This document shows, in pieces, positions 1 through 13,615 of a stretch of 64,000 bases of DNA (its first letter is position 1; each line of letters starts with the position of its first letter). Position numbers and translations under genes: made by a program. The notes under the pieces were generated by a model that saw nothing but the letters and a program-made list of their open reading frames with translations, was not told the origin of the DNA and ran no database searches. The stretch covers positions 1 through 64,000 of the forward strand of contig PUFA01000546.1 in NCBI GenBank assembly GCA_003508835.1. Direction: 5' to 3'. Source of the DNA: Eonycteris spelaea. Lineage: Eukaryota; Chordata; Mammalia; Chiroptera; Pteropodidae.

Positions 1-78
1 AACAGATCATTTTATATTTTTGTTCTTGAGACACAATTAGTAGCCATCTTAAGTCAAGAATGAAACAATAAACAAGAG

Positions 79-1630
79 GAGTTCCGGTCAAGATGGCAGA
101 GTAGGTAAATGCTGTGCCTTCCTCTGGGAGAATGTTAGCATACCAACATTTTGCATTATATGGGTACCAGGAAGAGAAGAGAGAGAGCAAGGAATTGAAA
201 ATCTATTTGAAGACAGAAAATTTCCCTTATTTGGTGAAAGAAATAGACATACAAGTACAGGAAGCAAAGTCCCAAACGAGGTGACCCTAAAGAGGCTCAC
301 ACCAAGACACATCAATCATAATTAAAATGGCAAAGGTTAAACAATCTTAAGGTTAGAGAATCTTAAAAGGAGCAAGAGAAAGGCAGTTAGTCACTTTCGA
401 GGAGCTCCCATAAGACTGTCAACTGATTTCTCAACAGAAACTTTACAGGCCAGAAGGGAATGTTTCAAAATATTCAAAGTGATGAAAAGCAAGGACCTGC
501 AACCAAGATTATCATTCCCAGCAAATCTATCATTTAGAATTGAAAAAAAAAACCAAAAGATAAAGAGCTTCCCAAACAAGAAAAAGCTAAAGGAGTATAT
601 CAACAATAAACCAGTATTAGAAGAAATATTAGAGGGAATTCTTTAAAAAGAAAGAGAGAAAAAAACCCCCCAAAAGTATGAATAATAAAATGGTAATAAC
701 TACATATGTATCAACAATTGCTTTGAATATGAATGGATTGAATGCTCTAATCAAAAAACAAGGTGACTAAATGGATAATAAAAGCAAGACGCTTACATAA
801 GCTGCCTACAAGAGCTTCAGATCGAAAGACAGACATAGACTGGGAGTGAGGAGATGAGATGGAAGAAGATATTTCATGAAAATTGAAATGAAAAAAAAGA
901 AAAGAGGTTAGGGTAGCAATACTTATACGAGACAAAAGAGACTTTAAAACAAAGGCTGTAACAAGAGACAAAGAAGGACTCAGTAATCCCACATCTGAGT
1001 ATTTATTCTAAGAAACACAAAAAAACTACTTCGAAGGGACATGTGCATCCATACGTTCATTGCAGCATTATTTACAATAGCCAAGATATGGAGGCAATCT
1101 GGGTGTCCATCAATAGATGAATGGATAAAGAAGAGTAAGTACATATATACAATGGAATATTACTCAGCCATAAAAAATAATTAAATCTTGTCATCTGCAA
1201 CAACATGGATGGACCTAGAGGGTATTGTGCTGAGTGGAATAAGTCAGAGTGAGAAATACAAATGCCATATGATTTCACTTACATGGGGAATCTAAAGAAT
1301 AAAATAAACAAAACAAAAACAAACTCAAAGATACAGAGAACACTTTGATGGTTGCTAGATAGGAGGCAGGTTAGGGGGTTGGGTGAAAATGGGGAATTAA
1401 GAAGTACAAATTGGTAGTTACAAAATAGCCATGGGGATGCGAAATACAGCATAAGGAAAGTAGTCAATAATATTGTAATCACCATGTATGGTATCAGATG
1501 GGTACCAGATTTATTGGGTGATCACTTCATAAGTTTTATAAATGTTTAATCACTATGTTGTACACCTGAAACTAATATAATATTGCATGCCAACTGTGAT
1601 TGAAAATTTAAAATTATTAAGGAAAAAATC
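79..1630 (+). mobile_element. Internally deleted L1 (family A, copy 1)
   Basis: This begins with an L1-like 5' end (GTCAAGATGGCAGAGTAGG) that also starts the copy at 50901. After about 50 bases it jumps to the 3' half of ORF1, then to the start of the ORF2 endonuclease. At 974-982 it jumps again, directly to the last part of ORF2 and the 3' UTR. It is flanked by a short direct repeat, AAACAAGAG at 70-78 and AGACAAGAG at 1631-1639, the target-site duplication expected of L1 integration. No reading frame is open. The ORF2 junction is the same as in the copies at 38998-50040 and 50901-54196, so this is a member of a deletion-derivative family with a further private deletion in its 5' UTR and ORF1. 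Confidence 0.85.
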
Positions 1631-1854
1631 AGACAAGAGATTGCAGTAGTGAACGTAGCAGGCACTAACGCATCTCCTTATTGGGTCCAGGATTGCAGGA
1701 TAATACTCAAGCTAAGAAAGGAAGGATGAGCCCAAGTTAGCCAGAAAATGGACAAGGATTGGGAGACGTCATCCATATAAGGGGGAAAAGCCCCAGAGCA
1801 GGTGTTGGAACTCATTAATGTGGTATTTAACTATTTTCAGAACCCATCAGATGC

Positions 1855-1927
1855 AAGGGTATAGTTCAGTGGTAAAGCTTTTGCTTGCAGAATCCCTCAA
1901 GTTCCCATGATGATGCATACTACCCAC
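1855..1927 (+). pseudogene. tRNA-Cys(GCA)-like pseudogene
   Basis: The 5' half matches tRNA-Cys closely. The A-box region TATAGTTCAGTGGTAAAGC differs from TATAGCTCAGTGGTAGAGC at two positions. The anticodon-arm segment still reads TTGCAGAA with a GCA anticodon. The acceptor ends GGGTA (from 1857) and TACCC (from 1921) can pair. The T-arm and B box are degraded, so it is not expected to be a working tRNA gene. It could be a tRNA pseudogene or the head of a tRNA-derived SINE. It directly abuts an NPHP1 splice donor on the other strand. Confidence 0.6.
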
Positions 1928-2000
1928 CCTGAGTGCATCCATCACATCAGGCTGCTCCAAGAGCTTGGGAAGGTGGCCAGCACAGGATTACTGATAAACT
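1928..2000 (-). CDS. NPHP1: NPHP1 coding exon, homology-region segment (recalled human residues ~602-627)
   Basis: Read on the minus strand, the exon follows a TTGGTGTTTCAG acceptor and ends at a GTGGGT donor. Its product continues the previous exon in phase: FISNPVLATFP, then LLEQPDVMDALR in a shifted frame, as in nephrocystin-1. It is 73 bp where I expect 74. One base is missing in the run after TTCCCAA, so the frame breaks between FP and LLEQ. The region lies in the C-terminal nephrocystin homology domain, which in known mammals supports binding to NPHP4 at the ciliary transition zone. The final ~105 codons lie beyond the left edge. The single-base loss is as compatible with assembly error as with mutation. 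Confidence 0.85.
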
Positions 2001-2654
2001 CTGAAACACCAAGACCAACAGGATTTAATACAAGCTTTATCCAATGTATTTTACTGCAATAGACATAAAAACATTCATTTAGATTAGAATTTTTGTACCA
2101 CATATGTTGATAACACATTCTCACACTTTAACCTCTAGGAGCTCAAAGCTGGCCCTTCAAGCTTTATCTGCTCTTATTCTCATACCCCAGGGTTCTGGAA
2201 CGAATCTTGTACCAAGTAGAGCATTTAGGGTGGGAGCATTTAGGCTCTGAACAGAATAAGGCTAGACATTTTTTTTCTTCAACCTCTTTCCCCCTTATGG
2301 CTGTGGTGTGGTAAGAGAAATCAGGAAGTGCCAAAAGGAAGGAGGCTGCTTGAGCTTGACTCTAGTCCACCAGCACTCAGGGAAAGATCCCAGACACACG
2401 GATGGTGGTAGATGAAAATGGAAGGAATTGAGAACTGGGGATTCTGGCCACATGTCTAAATACTGTGTAGAATACTGATATTCTGCAATAGGTAATGGCA
2501 CATGAAAGGCCTATGCAAGGAAGCACATCAGGAAGGACAGTTTGGAAATGATTTTGTACCTTTAGTAGAGAAAAATTTTTTCTCCAGATTTTATTAGGTT
2601 TATTCTGATGGTCAGGTTCAAATGAAATCAATAATTCTGAGTAATAAGCCTTAT
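2001..2654. other. NPHP1 intron, no repeat recognised
   Basis: Intronic sequence between the exons at 1928 and 4023. I see no exon, RNA gene or interspersed repeat that I can name. The 3' end (AATAAGCCTTAT at about 2642-2653) is the left target-site duplication of the short L1 that follows. Confidence 0.5.
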
Positions 2655-2733
2655 CCTTTTAAGAAGTCATGTATATAATTTTATTAACCAATGTCACCCC
2701 AATAAATTTAATAAATAAAAAATAAATAAATAA
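2655..2733 (+). mobile_element. Severely 5'-truncated L1 3' end
   Basis: This is a remnant of about 80 bp ending in ATTAACCAATGTCACCCC plus AATAAATTTA and an A-rich (AAAT)n tail, the 3' terminus shared by other L1s in this window (for example 63316). Flanking AATAAGCCTTAT and AATAAGGTTTAT form an imperfect target-site duplication. This 3' end is the form I associate with bat L1s. Confidence 0.75.
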
Positions 2734-2959
2734 GGTTTATGGTGCCATGGGAAAAAAGGAAGTAATGTCATTCATGAAGTCTTTCTAGTCATTGAAATAA
2801 ATTCAAAGGTAAGTGATGATAAAAAGGTTTAACTGTCCTTCTCTTTGAGTTATAATTACTCCTTGAGAAATGTCTGTGGTCCTCTGACTGTGAGTTCTAT
2901 TTTTACTTACTTATCCAGGTGGTAAGCTGCTGGGAGAGGACTCCTGTCTAATCATAAAT

Positions 2960-3400
2960 GCTATTAGTCCTGAGTGCTAAGCCATCACAGAATTCTCCCT
3001 CTCACTCTCTCTGCTCGAGCCATACTGGGCTGCTTTCAATTTCAATTGCTTCAATTTCAAACACAATTTTCTTGCCTTGGGTGTTCAGACATGCTGGTTT
3101 CTCTATCCAGAGTCACCCCCTACTCACTTCCCCAATATCTCTAATTCCTGTCTCAGGTCTTATCTTAAATATGCCTTGCCCAGAGAAGGCTTCCCTCAAC
3201 CTACACATTAATTCCAGTCTTCTTACTGTATGCTCTCATTGTGTATTTTCCTTCAGAACACTTACTAAAAAAGGTGAAAAGGATTACTCATGTAATTTTA
3301 TGTTTAAGATCTGCTCCACTAGGGTAGGAATAGCCATGCCTATCTCACAATGCCTGGCATATAGCAGGCACTCAATAATACCTTCCTACTGATTTATTGA
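2960..3400 (+). repeat. L2 3' fragment
   Basis: The order of segments follows the 3' end of the ancient L2 LINE: a block like CTGCTCGAGCCATACTGG, then CTTCCCTCAACC, then GCATATAGCAGGCACTCAA near the end. It is highly diverged. The 144-codon open frame across it is a by-product of its C/T-rich composition and is not a gene. Confidence 0.75.
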
Positions 3401-4555
<1,155 letters not shown>

Positions 4556-4760
4556 TGGGAGAGTGTGGCAGACCTGGACTGAATTCTGACTTTGCAACTT
4601 TCTAGCTATGGGACTTTGGGTTAATTAATTATTCTCCTTGTGCTTTGGTTTCCTCAAATGCAGAATGGAGAGAGTAATACTTGCATTTTAGAAGGATACT
4701 AAAGGATTAAAAGAGTGCTTCACACAATGTCTGGTACACAGTAAGGGCTCAAAAACAAAA
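4556..4760 (+). repeat. MIR SINE fragment
   Basis: The classic MIR order is present in diverged form: CTGGACTGAATTCTGACTTT, a core containing CTTTGGGTTAATTAATTAT, GGTTTCCTCAAATGCAGAAT, and the end GTCTGGTACACAGTAAGGG. Confidence 0.8.
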
Positions 4761-4799
4761 AATAAATTTCAGTATTGAAGTTGAGTTAGTATCAGTAGA

Positions 4800-7700
4800 A
4801 AATAGATTGTTATAACTTTAGGATGTCATATGTGTAGTCCCCATAGTAACCATAAAGAAAAAATCTATAGAATACTCCTGAAAGGAAATAAAAAGAGAAT
4901 ATGTTACTATGAAAAATCAAAAACAAAGTAAAGCAGTAAGGTAGGAATGAGGGACTAAAACATCATTGAGACATAAAGAAAACAACAAAATGGCAATAGT
5001 AAGTCTTTCCCTATCAATAATTACTTTAAATATTAATGGGTTAAACTCCCCAATCAAAGGACACAGATTAGCAGAATGGAAAACAGGATCCAACTATATA
5101 CTACTTATAAGACTCACTTTAGATCTAAGGACACTCATAGGTTGAAATAAAATGATGAACAAAGATATTCCATGAAAACAGTAAACAAAAGAAAGGGGGA
5201 ATAGCTAATAATAATATCAGACAAAATAGTCTTTAAGCTCAAAAACTGTTAAAAGAGACAAAGAAAGATATATTATGAGAAAAGGGTCAATTCATCAACA
5301 AGTTACAACACTTATATATGCACCAAACATTAGAACTCCTAAATATACAGAACAAACATTGACAAATTGAATAGACAAATAGACAGATCTACAATAATAG
5401 TAAGAGACTTCAATACTCCACTTTCAATAAGGGACAGAACAACCTGGCAGAAGATTAATAAAGAACAAAATTGTAGACCAATTGTAGCTAACAGGTATAT
5501 ACAGAACACTATGCCCAACAACAGCAGAATGCACATTTTTCTCAAATGTACATGGAAAATTCTCTGGGATAGACCATACGTTAGACCACAAAACAAGTCT
5601 TAATAGATTTAAAAGAATGAAATCATACAAAGTATCTTTTCTGACCACAGTGGAATGAAAGTGAAAATAACAGAAAGAAAACTGGAAAATTCACAAATAT
5701 GTGGATATTAAACACCACACTCTTAAACAACCAATGGCCCAAAAGAGAAATAAAGAAAAGGAGAGGAGGAACCTACAAGTGGCATAGATGATAGAGGCTT
5801 TGTTCATCCTTCTTGTGACCACTTCAAAGTTGGGATGGAAATATGGAGCAAACAGCAAGGAAAGTCACCTGGGATCTAGATGAACAGACGCACTACAAGT
5901 AGGGAGAGAAATAATCAACTTGCAATGGTAGAAAGTAGGAGGGTATGAAGACGCAAAGCTGCCTAGTCCTGAGTGGCTGAGTGGGAGAGGCTATGGCAGT
6001 GACATCTGCAGATGCCTCTTAAAGGGGCCTATGGGGCACTATTAAATGTAAAAACATCTCTGTCATAGGATTACTAGAAGGAAACAAGACATTGAAGAGC
6101 TATTTGAAGAAATAATGATGGAAAACTTCCCTAACCTGGTGAAGGACATAGATATACAACCCCAGGAAACTCAGAGAGTCCAAAGAAAGAAGAACCCAAA
6201 GAGGCCCACACCAAGACACATCATAATTTAAATGATAAAGGTTAAATACAAAGAGAGAATCTTAAAAGCAGCAAGAGAAAAGCAGTTAGTTACCTACGAG
6301 GGAGCACCCATAAGACTGGCAGCCAATTTCTCAAAAGAAACTGTGCAGGACAGAAGAGCTTGGCACAAAATGTTCAACATGATGAAAACTCAGGATATAC
6401 AACCAAGAATAGTTTATCCAGCAAAGCTATCATTTAGAGTTGAAGGACAGATACAGAGCTTCCCAGACAAAAATAACCTAAAGGAGCCAGCATTACAGGA
6501 AATACTGGAGGGACTTCTTTAAGAAGAAAAAAAAATGTGTCAAAACAGGAATAAAGAATGGTAATAACTACGTTCTTATCAACAAGTACCTCAAATGAAA
6601 AAGATCGTGTGGCTGAATGGATAAGAAAACAAGACCCATACATATGCTGCCTACAAAGGACTCACTTCAGATTAAAAAACTGTGTGTACAGACTAAAAGG
6701 AAAGGGATGGAAAAAGATATTGCCCTAATGGACCTAGAGGGTATTGCACTGAATGAAGTTAGATAGAGAAAGACAAAATTCTCATGCTTTCACATATATG
6801 TAGAATCTAAAGAACAAAACAAACAACACCAAAAACAAAAATGGACATAAACTCATAGATACAAAGAATATTTTGAGGGCTACTAGATGGGAGGGGGTTG
6901 GAGGGACAGCGAAAAAGAGCAAAGGATTAAAAAGTACAAATGCATAGTTATTAAATAGACATCGGCATATTAAGTATAGCATAAGAAAAATAGTTAATAA
7001 TGTTGTAATAGATATGTAGGGGGGAAGAAGGGTACTAGATTTAGTGCAGTGATCACTTTTTGAGTTATATAGATCTCTAAGTATTATGCTGTACAACTGA
7101 AACTAATATATGCCAACTATAATTGAAAAAAAACCTTGATATGAGCAACTAATTGTTTATTATAAACTGTTTATTATATTTCAATAAAGCCAGAGAAAAA
7201 AAGTAAAAAAATAAAAATAAAAAGGGAGAAAATACTTAAAGATAAATGAAAGAGAAAACACAACATACCTAAACTTTTGGGACACAGCGAAAGCTGTGTT
7301 AAGGAGGAAATGTATAGCTATGTATACTTATATTAAAAAATAAGAAAGATCTAAGGTCAACAACCTAACTTTATAATTTAAGGAACTAGAAAAAGAAGAA
7401 CAAAGTAAAACCCAAGATAGCAGAAGGAAGAAAATAATAATGATTAGAGAAGAGATAAATGAAAGAGAACAGAAAAACAATAGAGAAAATCAATGAAACC
7501 AAATGTGGTTCTTTGTAAAGATTACCAAATAGGCAAACCCTCAGCTAGATGGACTAAGAAAAAGAGAAAAGACTCAAATGATTAAAATGAAAACTGAAAA
7601 TGCAGACATCCCTTTTAAGTCTACAGAAATAAAAAAGGATTATAAGGGAGTACTATTAACAATTGTTAAGTCAAAAAACTGGATAACCTACATGAAACAG

Positions 7701-8710
7701 ATAAATTTCTAGAAACACAAAACCTATTAAGACTAAATCACAAATTAATAAAAAATCTGAATGGGCCTATTACTAGTAGGGAGATTTAATCAGTAATCAA
7801 AAATCTACCAACAAAGAAAATCTTGCACCTGATAACTTCGCTGGTGAATTCTACCAAATATTTAAAGAACCAATTCTTCTAAAACTTTTCCAAAAAAGTA
7901 AAAGAAAACATTTCCCTGATACCAAAGCCAGACAAAGACACAAGAAAAGGAAACTACAAATCAATAACCCTTATAAACAGTGATGCAAAAATCTTCAACA
8001 AAATACTAGCAAACTGAATTCAACAGTATTTTAAAAGGTTTATACACTATGATCAAGTGGGACTTATTCCTGGAATGCACAGATGGTTCAACATTGTAAA
8101 AAATCAATCAGTGTAACACACTACATTAAGAGAATGAAGGGAAAAATCCATGTGATCTTCCCAACTAATGCCAAAAAAGCATTTGACAAAATTCAACACT
8201 TTCTCATATAAAAAGCATTCAGCAAACTAGGAATAGAAGGAAAATACCTCAACATAATCAAGGTTGTGCATGAAAATCCCACAGCTAATATTCCTATTAA
8301 TGGCAAAAGACTGAAAGCTTTCATCTAAGATTAGGACCAAGATAAGGATGCTTTCTTTCACCAATTTTATTCAACATATCATTGGAAGTCCTAGCCAGAG
8401 CAATAAGGCAAGAAAAAGGAAAAAAAGGCATTGAATTTGGAAGAAAAGTAAAATCACCTCTGTCCACAGACAACATTATCTCATATGTAGAAAACCATAA
8501 ATATGCCACAAAAAAAGGTTAGAATAAACAAATTCAGCAAAGTTTCAGGATATAAAATAAACATACAAAATTCAGTCATGTTTCTATACTCTCACAAAGA
8601 ACAATTTGACAAGGAAACTAAAACAATTCCATTTACGATAGCATCAAAAAGAAGAAAATACTTAAGAATAAAAAAATTTCAATACTTAAATTTCAAAATA
8701 ATAATCTAGA
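4800..8710 (+). mobile_element. Old L1 ORF2 fragment, split by a younger insertion
   Basis: L1 ORF2 endonuclease sequence (4800-5764) resumes at 7216 with the reverse transcriptase region after the insertion at 5765-7215. It is far more diverged than the other L1s here. The catalytic FADD position near 8457 reads as STDN in the best frame, so it is dead. It stops within ORF2 near 8710 with no 3' UTR. It runs antisense to NPHP1. Confidence 0.8.
5765..7215 (+). mobile_element. Internally deleted L1 (family B, copy 1)
   Basis: It has a 5' UTR shared only with the copy at 41010, including GATAGAGGCTTTGTTCATCC and CTGCCTAGTCCTGAGTGGCT. ORF1 3' sequence and a little ORF2 endonuclease follow. At 6716-6732 AAAAAGATATTG is joined straight to AATGGACCTAGAGGGTATTG from the end of ORF2. 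The 3' UTR ends TTTCAATAAAGCC, as in the other copy. AATAAAGAAAAGGAGA (5749-5764) and AATAAAAAGGGAGA (7216-7229) are the imperfect target-site duplication. An extra private deletion removes the 5' half of ORF1. Confidence 0.85.
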
Positions 8711-11697
8711 AACATGACAATTGCTTCAAAACCCTAAATACTTACTGAGAATATATTGAATATAAGAGTCATCTTAGAAGATACTCAAGAAAATGTCTTG
8801 AATCATTCTAAATATACATTTTCTAAATGTTACTCTTAGAAATGCATGAACTTTGTCACTAAACTTGAACGAAGACCATATAGATAATATCAGAAACCTT
8901 GCAAACAATGTCCTCTATCGAAAAGGAATATGTCTTTGGGCAAAGAAGAAACACCAAAATTTTTAAAAGAGACCTTAACTTTTATAAATTAATCCTCTGT
9001 CATTTCTAGAATGAGGATTTGGACACACACATGAGATTCACAGAGGTAACAGGCTTCCAGCCTGTTGACAGCGAACAGAATAAATGTGACCCCTATGATG
9101 GCACAGAAGCAAACAGGCCCCCATGGGTAATTAATTTCATGAAATTTAAATAAGTAATCTTGACTACTCCCTGACCACTGCATTTCTAGAAACATCTAAA
9201 AATATAAGACAGATTCACTTGTCACACTTACATTCATATATAACATTTGGTGCACAAAGTTAGAAATCATCTCTTTCTAACCCTGCTAAAGTTCTGATCT
9301 TGTGTATATATGACCCAGATTTCAAAGACTGGCTGCAGGGTGCCATTTAAGTGGCCCTGATGCCTTTACATGCCTTCCTAGTGTTCATGCTGTGATTCCC
9401 AAGGGCTGCTCTATGTCCTGCCCACTGGTTGATGGCCCATGTGGGCAGTGTTGCAGCTGAATGCCCAAACTCATGTCTTATGCTGAAGAACAGCCATTAA
9501 TTTTGCTAGGGAAAGAGTGGAACCATTCTTCCTTCTATTTTACCCTTCCCTTCTCTCACAGATCCACCTGCAGTCTCTGTCTGGCAAGCATCACCTCCAA
9601 CTTGTTCCTCACACAGTGCGGGCACTCCTTTCCTCTGATACCTCTCCAGAACATGAAGCGATGCTGCTTGTTCTTTTATATTAGAGTTTTCTTTAGGGAA
9701 ATCCTCCAATTTTCCCAAACCCAAGAAGACTGAAAGTTCTGAGTTACAAAAGGTTGGCTGAACTGAAGAAGTAAAACTATACTTCTTGTACTCACAGATA
9801 GACCAACAAACTGGTGACAGAAGTGCAGGTAACACTATTGCCTCATTTATTTTTAGCAATAATACAATAGAAGTGAAAGAGGAAAAAGATGGAATGCATA
9901 AAAAAGGCAAAGAAAAATAAAACAAATTTATAACAAATATATACACACAGACGCAGTCTACTTCTACAGTGTTTCCTGGTATTCAGAACTTAGGCACTGG
10001 GAGTCTGAACCTAAATTCAGGGCTTTCCCTCATCAGGGACCTTTGGACAAATCGTATCAACTTCAACCCCTGTGGAAAACCATATCAATTAACTTCAACC
10101 CCAAAATTAGAGGCACATCTTGGCGAAACTGAAGAATCTATTTGCTTCCTCTTTCGTCTCATGCAGAGAGGGTCACTGTCTCTGTAAAATGAGATCCATG
10201 GGCAAGACTCTGCTACTGTTTCTTTGATAAAGGAGGCAAGTCTACATTGATTCACTGCATCTTCACAGGTCTCCTGACACCAAGTGTACTCACATTTATG
10301 CCTGCTAGCTGGAGAAGGGGCAGTAGGCGGCCAACTGGCAAGGATCTGGGTGAAAATGGGTATTAATACAAATTTGAACTGGGGTTCCTGCCCATAGCCC
10401 TGACACCACTATTGTATGCCTACTGGCATGATGCAAAAAGCCTTTGTCCTTTCTCCTTTAAACAGAGAAATTTGGCTAAACCAAGGTGAAGTTTATAAGC
10501 AACAGAGAGCAGGGACAGAAGTGGGAGGTACTTTTGAAGGAGAGGAAGAAGATGATGGCACCATTATTTGATGCCTTCTCCATTCAGTGAAGGTGGCAGG
10601 TTGGGGAAGAGGAGACAGAGATAGATCAGTTCTGCCTTAGTCTCTACCTCCAGGGCATATAAACTCAGAGCAATGATATCTAAAAGTACCCATGCTGGTT
10701 CCCAGCCTTTCACCTGGAATCCACAGCCACAGCCTCCTGGCACTGAAGCAATCCTGGGTCCTCTGGCTTCATTACACCTATGGCCTGGTTTCTGTGAGAG
10801 CCAGCCTGAGCCTAAGGCCCACCAGCAAGGTGCCCCAACCTGCACGTGACACTACCAGGTATATATGTTTCCAGTCCATGCAAAATGGAGCAGCAATTTC
10901 AAGACAGTAGTCAAGTCTCTCTGTGGGTTCTAAGAGGAGAGAACACACTAAGACAAGGTGGGACAGGGGAGGCTCAGGGACAGTAGGGGGCTGAGCAGAG
11001 CCCCCGAGATATACACGTTTACACTAGAAGGAAGATCTTTACCTTGAAATTACTTAACAAACATATTTGGTGCCTACTGCGTGCTATAATCAAATAAGCC
11101 CTCTAGTTCTTGAGGTCTGGAGAGCAAGGACTCAGGAGCTTTCTTTAAAAGCCCAGCACACAGAATGTTCACTGCCTTGGAAGAAGGGCTCACCTATCCG
11201 AACTCTGCACCACCCAGTCAGCTTTGATCTCTAGATTGTAAAACATATCTGCAAACCAGTATCTGGGGTCAAAGAAACACTGTTAAGAGCTATGCTGAAG
11301 GACATGCTCAGGAGAGCTCTGGGTTCTGGGCTCATCAATGGTGGATAGAAGGAGGTGAAGGAGGAGGAAGAATGAGGCCAAACAGGATGTTAGCTTTTCT
11401 GTTACAAAGACTGCTACTGTGCTTCTTTTTTATCTTGAAAAATAACAATTTTTTTGAGGAAAGATTGGCCAAAAAAGGGAATGCATAGGCTCTATGAACA
11501 TTCAAGAGGAAAAAAGCTGAGAGAATAACACCCATAGACACATTATTAATGGTTACTGAAAGATTTAATTGTTAATACTATAATTATAAATCACATTTTA
11601 GTACTAGAGATAACTAAACTAAGAGCATGATCTAGGATGAGAAAAGCAAGCATTCAGAGGGGTAAGCCATGTTTTTATATAGGAGGAGGAGACATAG
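8711..11697. other. Large NPHP1 intron segment without a supported gene
   Basis: Mixed intronic DNA. Around 9970-10190 there are weak MIR-like blocks (GGCACTGGGAGTCTGAACCT, then TCTCTGTAAAATGAGA), too degraded for a firm call. Open frames of up to 146 codons on either strand near 9500-9950 have no recognisable domain, start context or splice context, and I do not call them. Confidence 0.4.
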
Positions 11698-11761
11698 CAG
11701 TTATTGCTAAGAGCAATGTTAGATATTACCAGTTATTGCTAAGAGCAATGTTAAATATTAC
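11698..11761. repeat. 32-bp tandem duplication
   Basis: Two head-to-tail copies of a 32-bp unit starting CAGTTATTGCTAAGAGCAAT (11698-11729 and 11730-11761) differ at one base, so this is a recent local duplication within an intron. Confidence 0.95.
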
Positions 11762-12009
11762 CCTACTTCTTGATAACTGTAACAACATGCAGGTTGTGGT
11801 GGGACAGTTCATCTGCAACAGTCTTGTCCCAGTGCCATGCTTTCCCTCTACCTCCATCCACTGTACCCTCTGTGAAAAGCCCCTTTCCTCCACATCTTCA
11901 CACCTTCACACAATGTCTCTCTCCAGTCTTTTGAAGCTTATTTCAAATGCCCCTTGATCATACCAGCTACATATCACACCTTGATTTGGTCAAATTTTAT
12001 GACATATAG

Positions 12010-12232
12010 CAGCCATCCCCAACCTTTTTGGCACCAGGGACTGGTACTCCTATAGAATCTAATGCCTAATGATCTGAGGTAGAACTGAGGTGGTGATGCT
12101 AGTGCTGGGGAGTGGCTGCAAATACAGATGAAGTTTGCTCACTTGCCTGCCACTCACCTCCTGCTGTGTGGCCTGATTCCTAATAGGCTATGCGGAGGTA
12201 CCAATATGTGGCCTGGTGGTTGGGGACCCCTG
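12010..12232. mobile_element. Non-autonomous hAT (Charlie-type) MITE
   Basis: The terminal inverted repeats CAGCCATCCCCAACC and GGTTGGGGACCCCTG face each other. The interior shows the known order GGCACCAGGGACTGG, a block like AATCTAATGCC, CACCTCCTGCTGTGTGGCC, then GGTTGGGGACCCCTG. ACATATAG on the left and ACAATATAG on the right give an 8-bp target duplication with one extra base, as expected for hAT transposition. It has no coding capacity. Confidence 0.85.
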
Positions 12233-12309
12233 ACAATATAGCACCAACTACCTGGCACTATATTTGCATTTATCTATTCACATAATCATAACTGTAGTCA
12301 ATAATTACA

Positions 12310-12535
12310 GTTCATAACTACTGTGCTTTACTATGTGCCATGCACTATAAATATTAGCTAAGTGCTTTATATGCTTTTTTTTCATTAAATCTAACTTCAT
12401 TATGGCTTATGGCATTGATATTTCTATTGTGCCCATTTTAAAGATGTAGACAGTGAGACCCTGAGAGAGACAGTTCAATGCCTTGTCCAAGAGGTTCCTG
12501 AGTCAGAAACTGATAGACCTGGGATTCTACTAGTG
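12310..12535 (-). repeat. MIR SINE fragment, reverse orientation
   Basis: The reverse-complement MIR signature is present: TACTATGTGCCATGCACTAT, AAGTGCTTTATATGC, CCCATTTTAAAGATGTAGAC, and a diverged block ending GACCTGGGATTCT. Confidence 0.8.
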
Positions 12536-12540
12536 TAAAA

Positions 12541-13615
12541 ACTCCCTGAAGAAAATGCAAATTAAAACTACCATGAGATACCACTACTCACTTATTATAA
12601 TAGTCCAAACAGAAAAAAACTGATAATACTGAGTGTTGTCAAGAATATGGAATAATTCTTCATACATTGCTGGTGAGAATTTAAAATGGTATAGTCATTT
12701 TGGAGAACAGTTTGGCAGCTCTTTATAAAGTAAACAAACACTATTTGTCCCAGCAACCCCACTTGTAGGTGTCTATACCCATGAGAAATTAAGACATATG
12801 TCCACATACAAAAAACTCATATGCAAATATTTAGAGTGGTTTCTTCCTAATTGATAAAACTTGGAGAAAACCCAGATGTCTATCAACTAGTAACTGGATA
12901 AACACACTATGGTACATCCACCAAATGGAATACAGGAACACCCTGCTTTATTGTGTCTTGAAGATATTGTGATTTAACAAATTGAAGGTTTGTGGTATAC
13001 CTGCATCAAGCAATTCTATAGCACCATTTTTCCAGTAGGTTCAGATGATAGTTAGAATTTTTTAGCAATAAAGTATTTTTAATTAAGGCAGATACATTGT
13101 TTTTTAGACATAATGCTCTTACACACTTAAAAGACTACAGTAGAGTATAAACATAATTTTTACATGCATTGGGGAACCAAAAAATCACTTTATTGTGCTA
13201 TGCGCTTTATTGCAATGGGTCTAGGACCAAACTTGCAATATCTACGAGGTGTGTCTGTACTAACTATAACAAAAAAAGAACAAACTACTAACACATACAA
13301 TGGCATGTATGAATCTCAAAAGCATTATAATGAGCGAAAAATGAGACTTACAAGGCTACAAACTGTATAATTTCATTTATATGACATTCTGGAAAAGGCA
13401 ATATTATTTGGAAAGAAAATAGATGAATGATTGCTTGGCACTGGGGCACTGATGACAAAGCCACAGGGATAACTGGCTTAGAGTGATGGACACATTCTCT
13501 ATCTTGATTGTGGTGGTAGTTATATAACTATATACATTTGTCAAGACTCAAAGAACTATAAAGTAAAAGGATTAATTTTGTTGTACCTAAATTATACCTC
13601 AACGAACATTTAAAA
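12541..13615 (+). mobile_element. Old L1M 3' end, interrupted
   Basis: The late ORF2 region (ACCATGAGATACCACTACTC, ATACATTGCTGGTGAGAAT, CCCACTTGTAGGTGTCTATA) leads to a 3' UTR like GTACCTAAATTATACCTCAA. A Tigger element (12933-13257) splits it. It is an ancient, non-coding remnant. Confidence 0.8.
12933..13257. mobile_element. Tigger1-type DNA transposon, internally deleted
   Basis: The left end CAGGAACACCCTGCTTTATT with ACAAATTGAAGGTTTGTGG, and the right end CAATATCTACGAGGTGTGTC plus TG, match Tigger1 termini. TA dinucleotides flank both ends (12931-12932 and 13258-13259), the expected mariner-like target duplication. Only about 325 bp remain, with no transposase. It inserted into the L1M sequence around it. 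Confidence 0.85.

Noticed and set aside
2958..3392. 144-codon open frame on the plus strand
   Set aside because: It is an L2 3' fragment. The frame follows a C/T-rich non-coding repeat.
9506..9946. 146-codon open frame on the minus strand
   Set aside because: No start context, domain or splice sites, and it sits inside an NPHP1 intron. Could be an old unassigned repeat.
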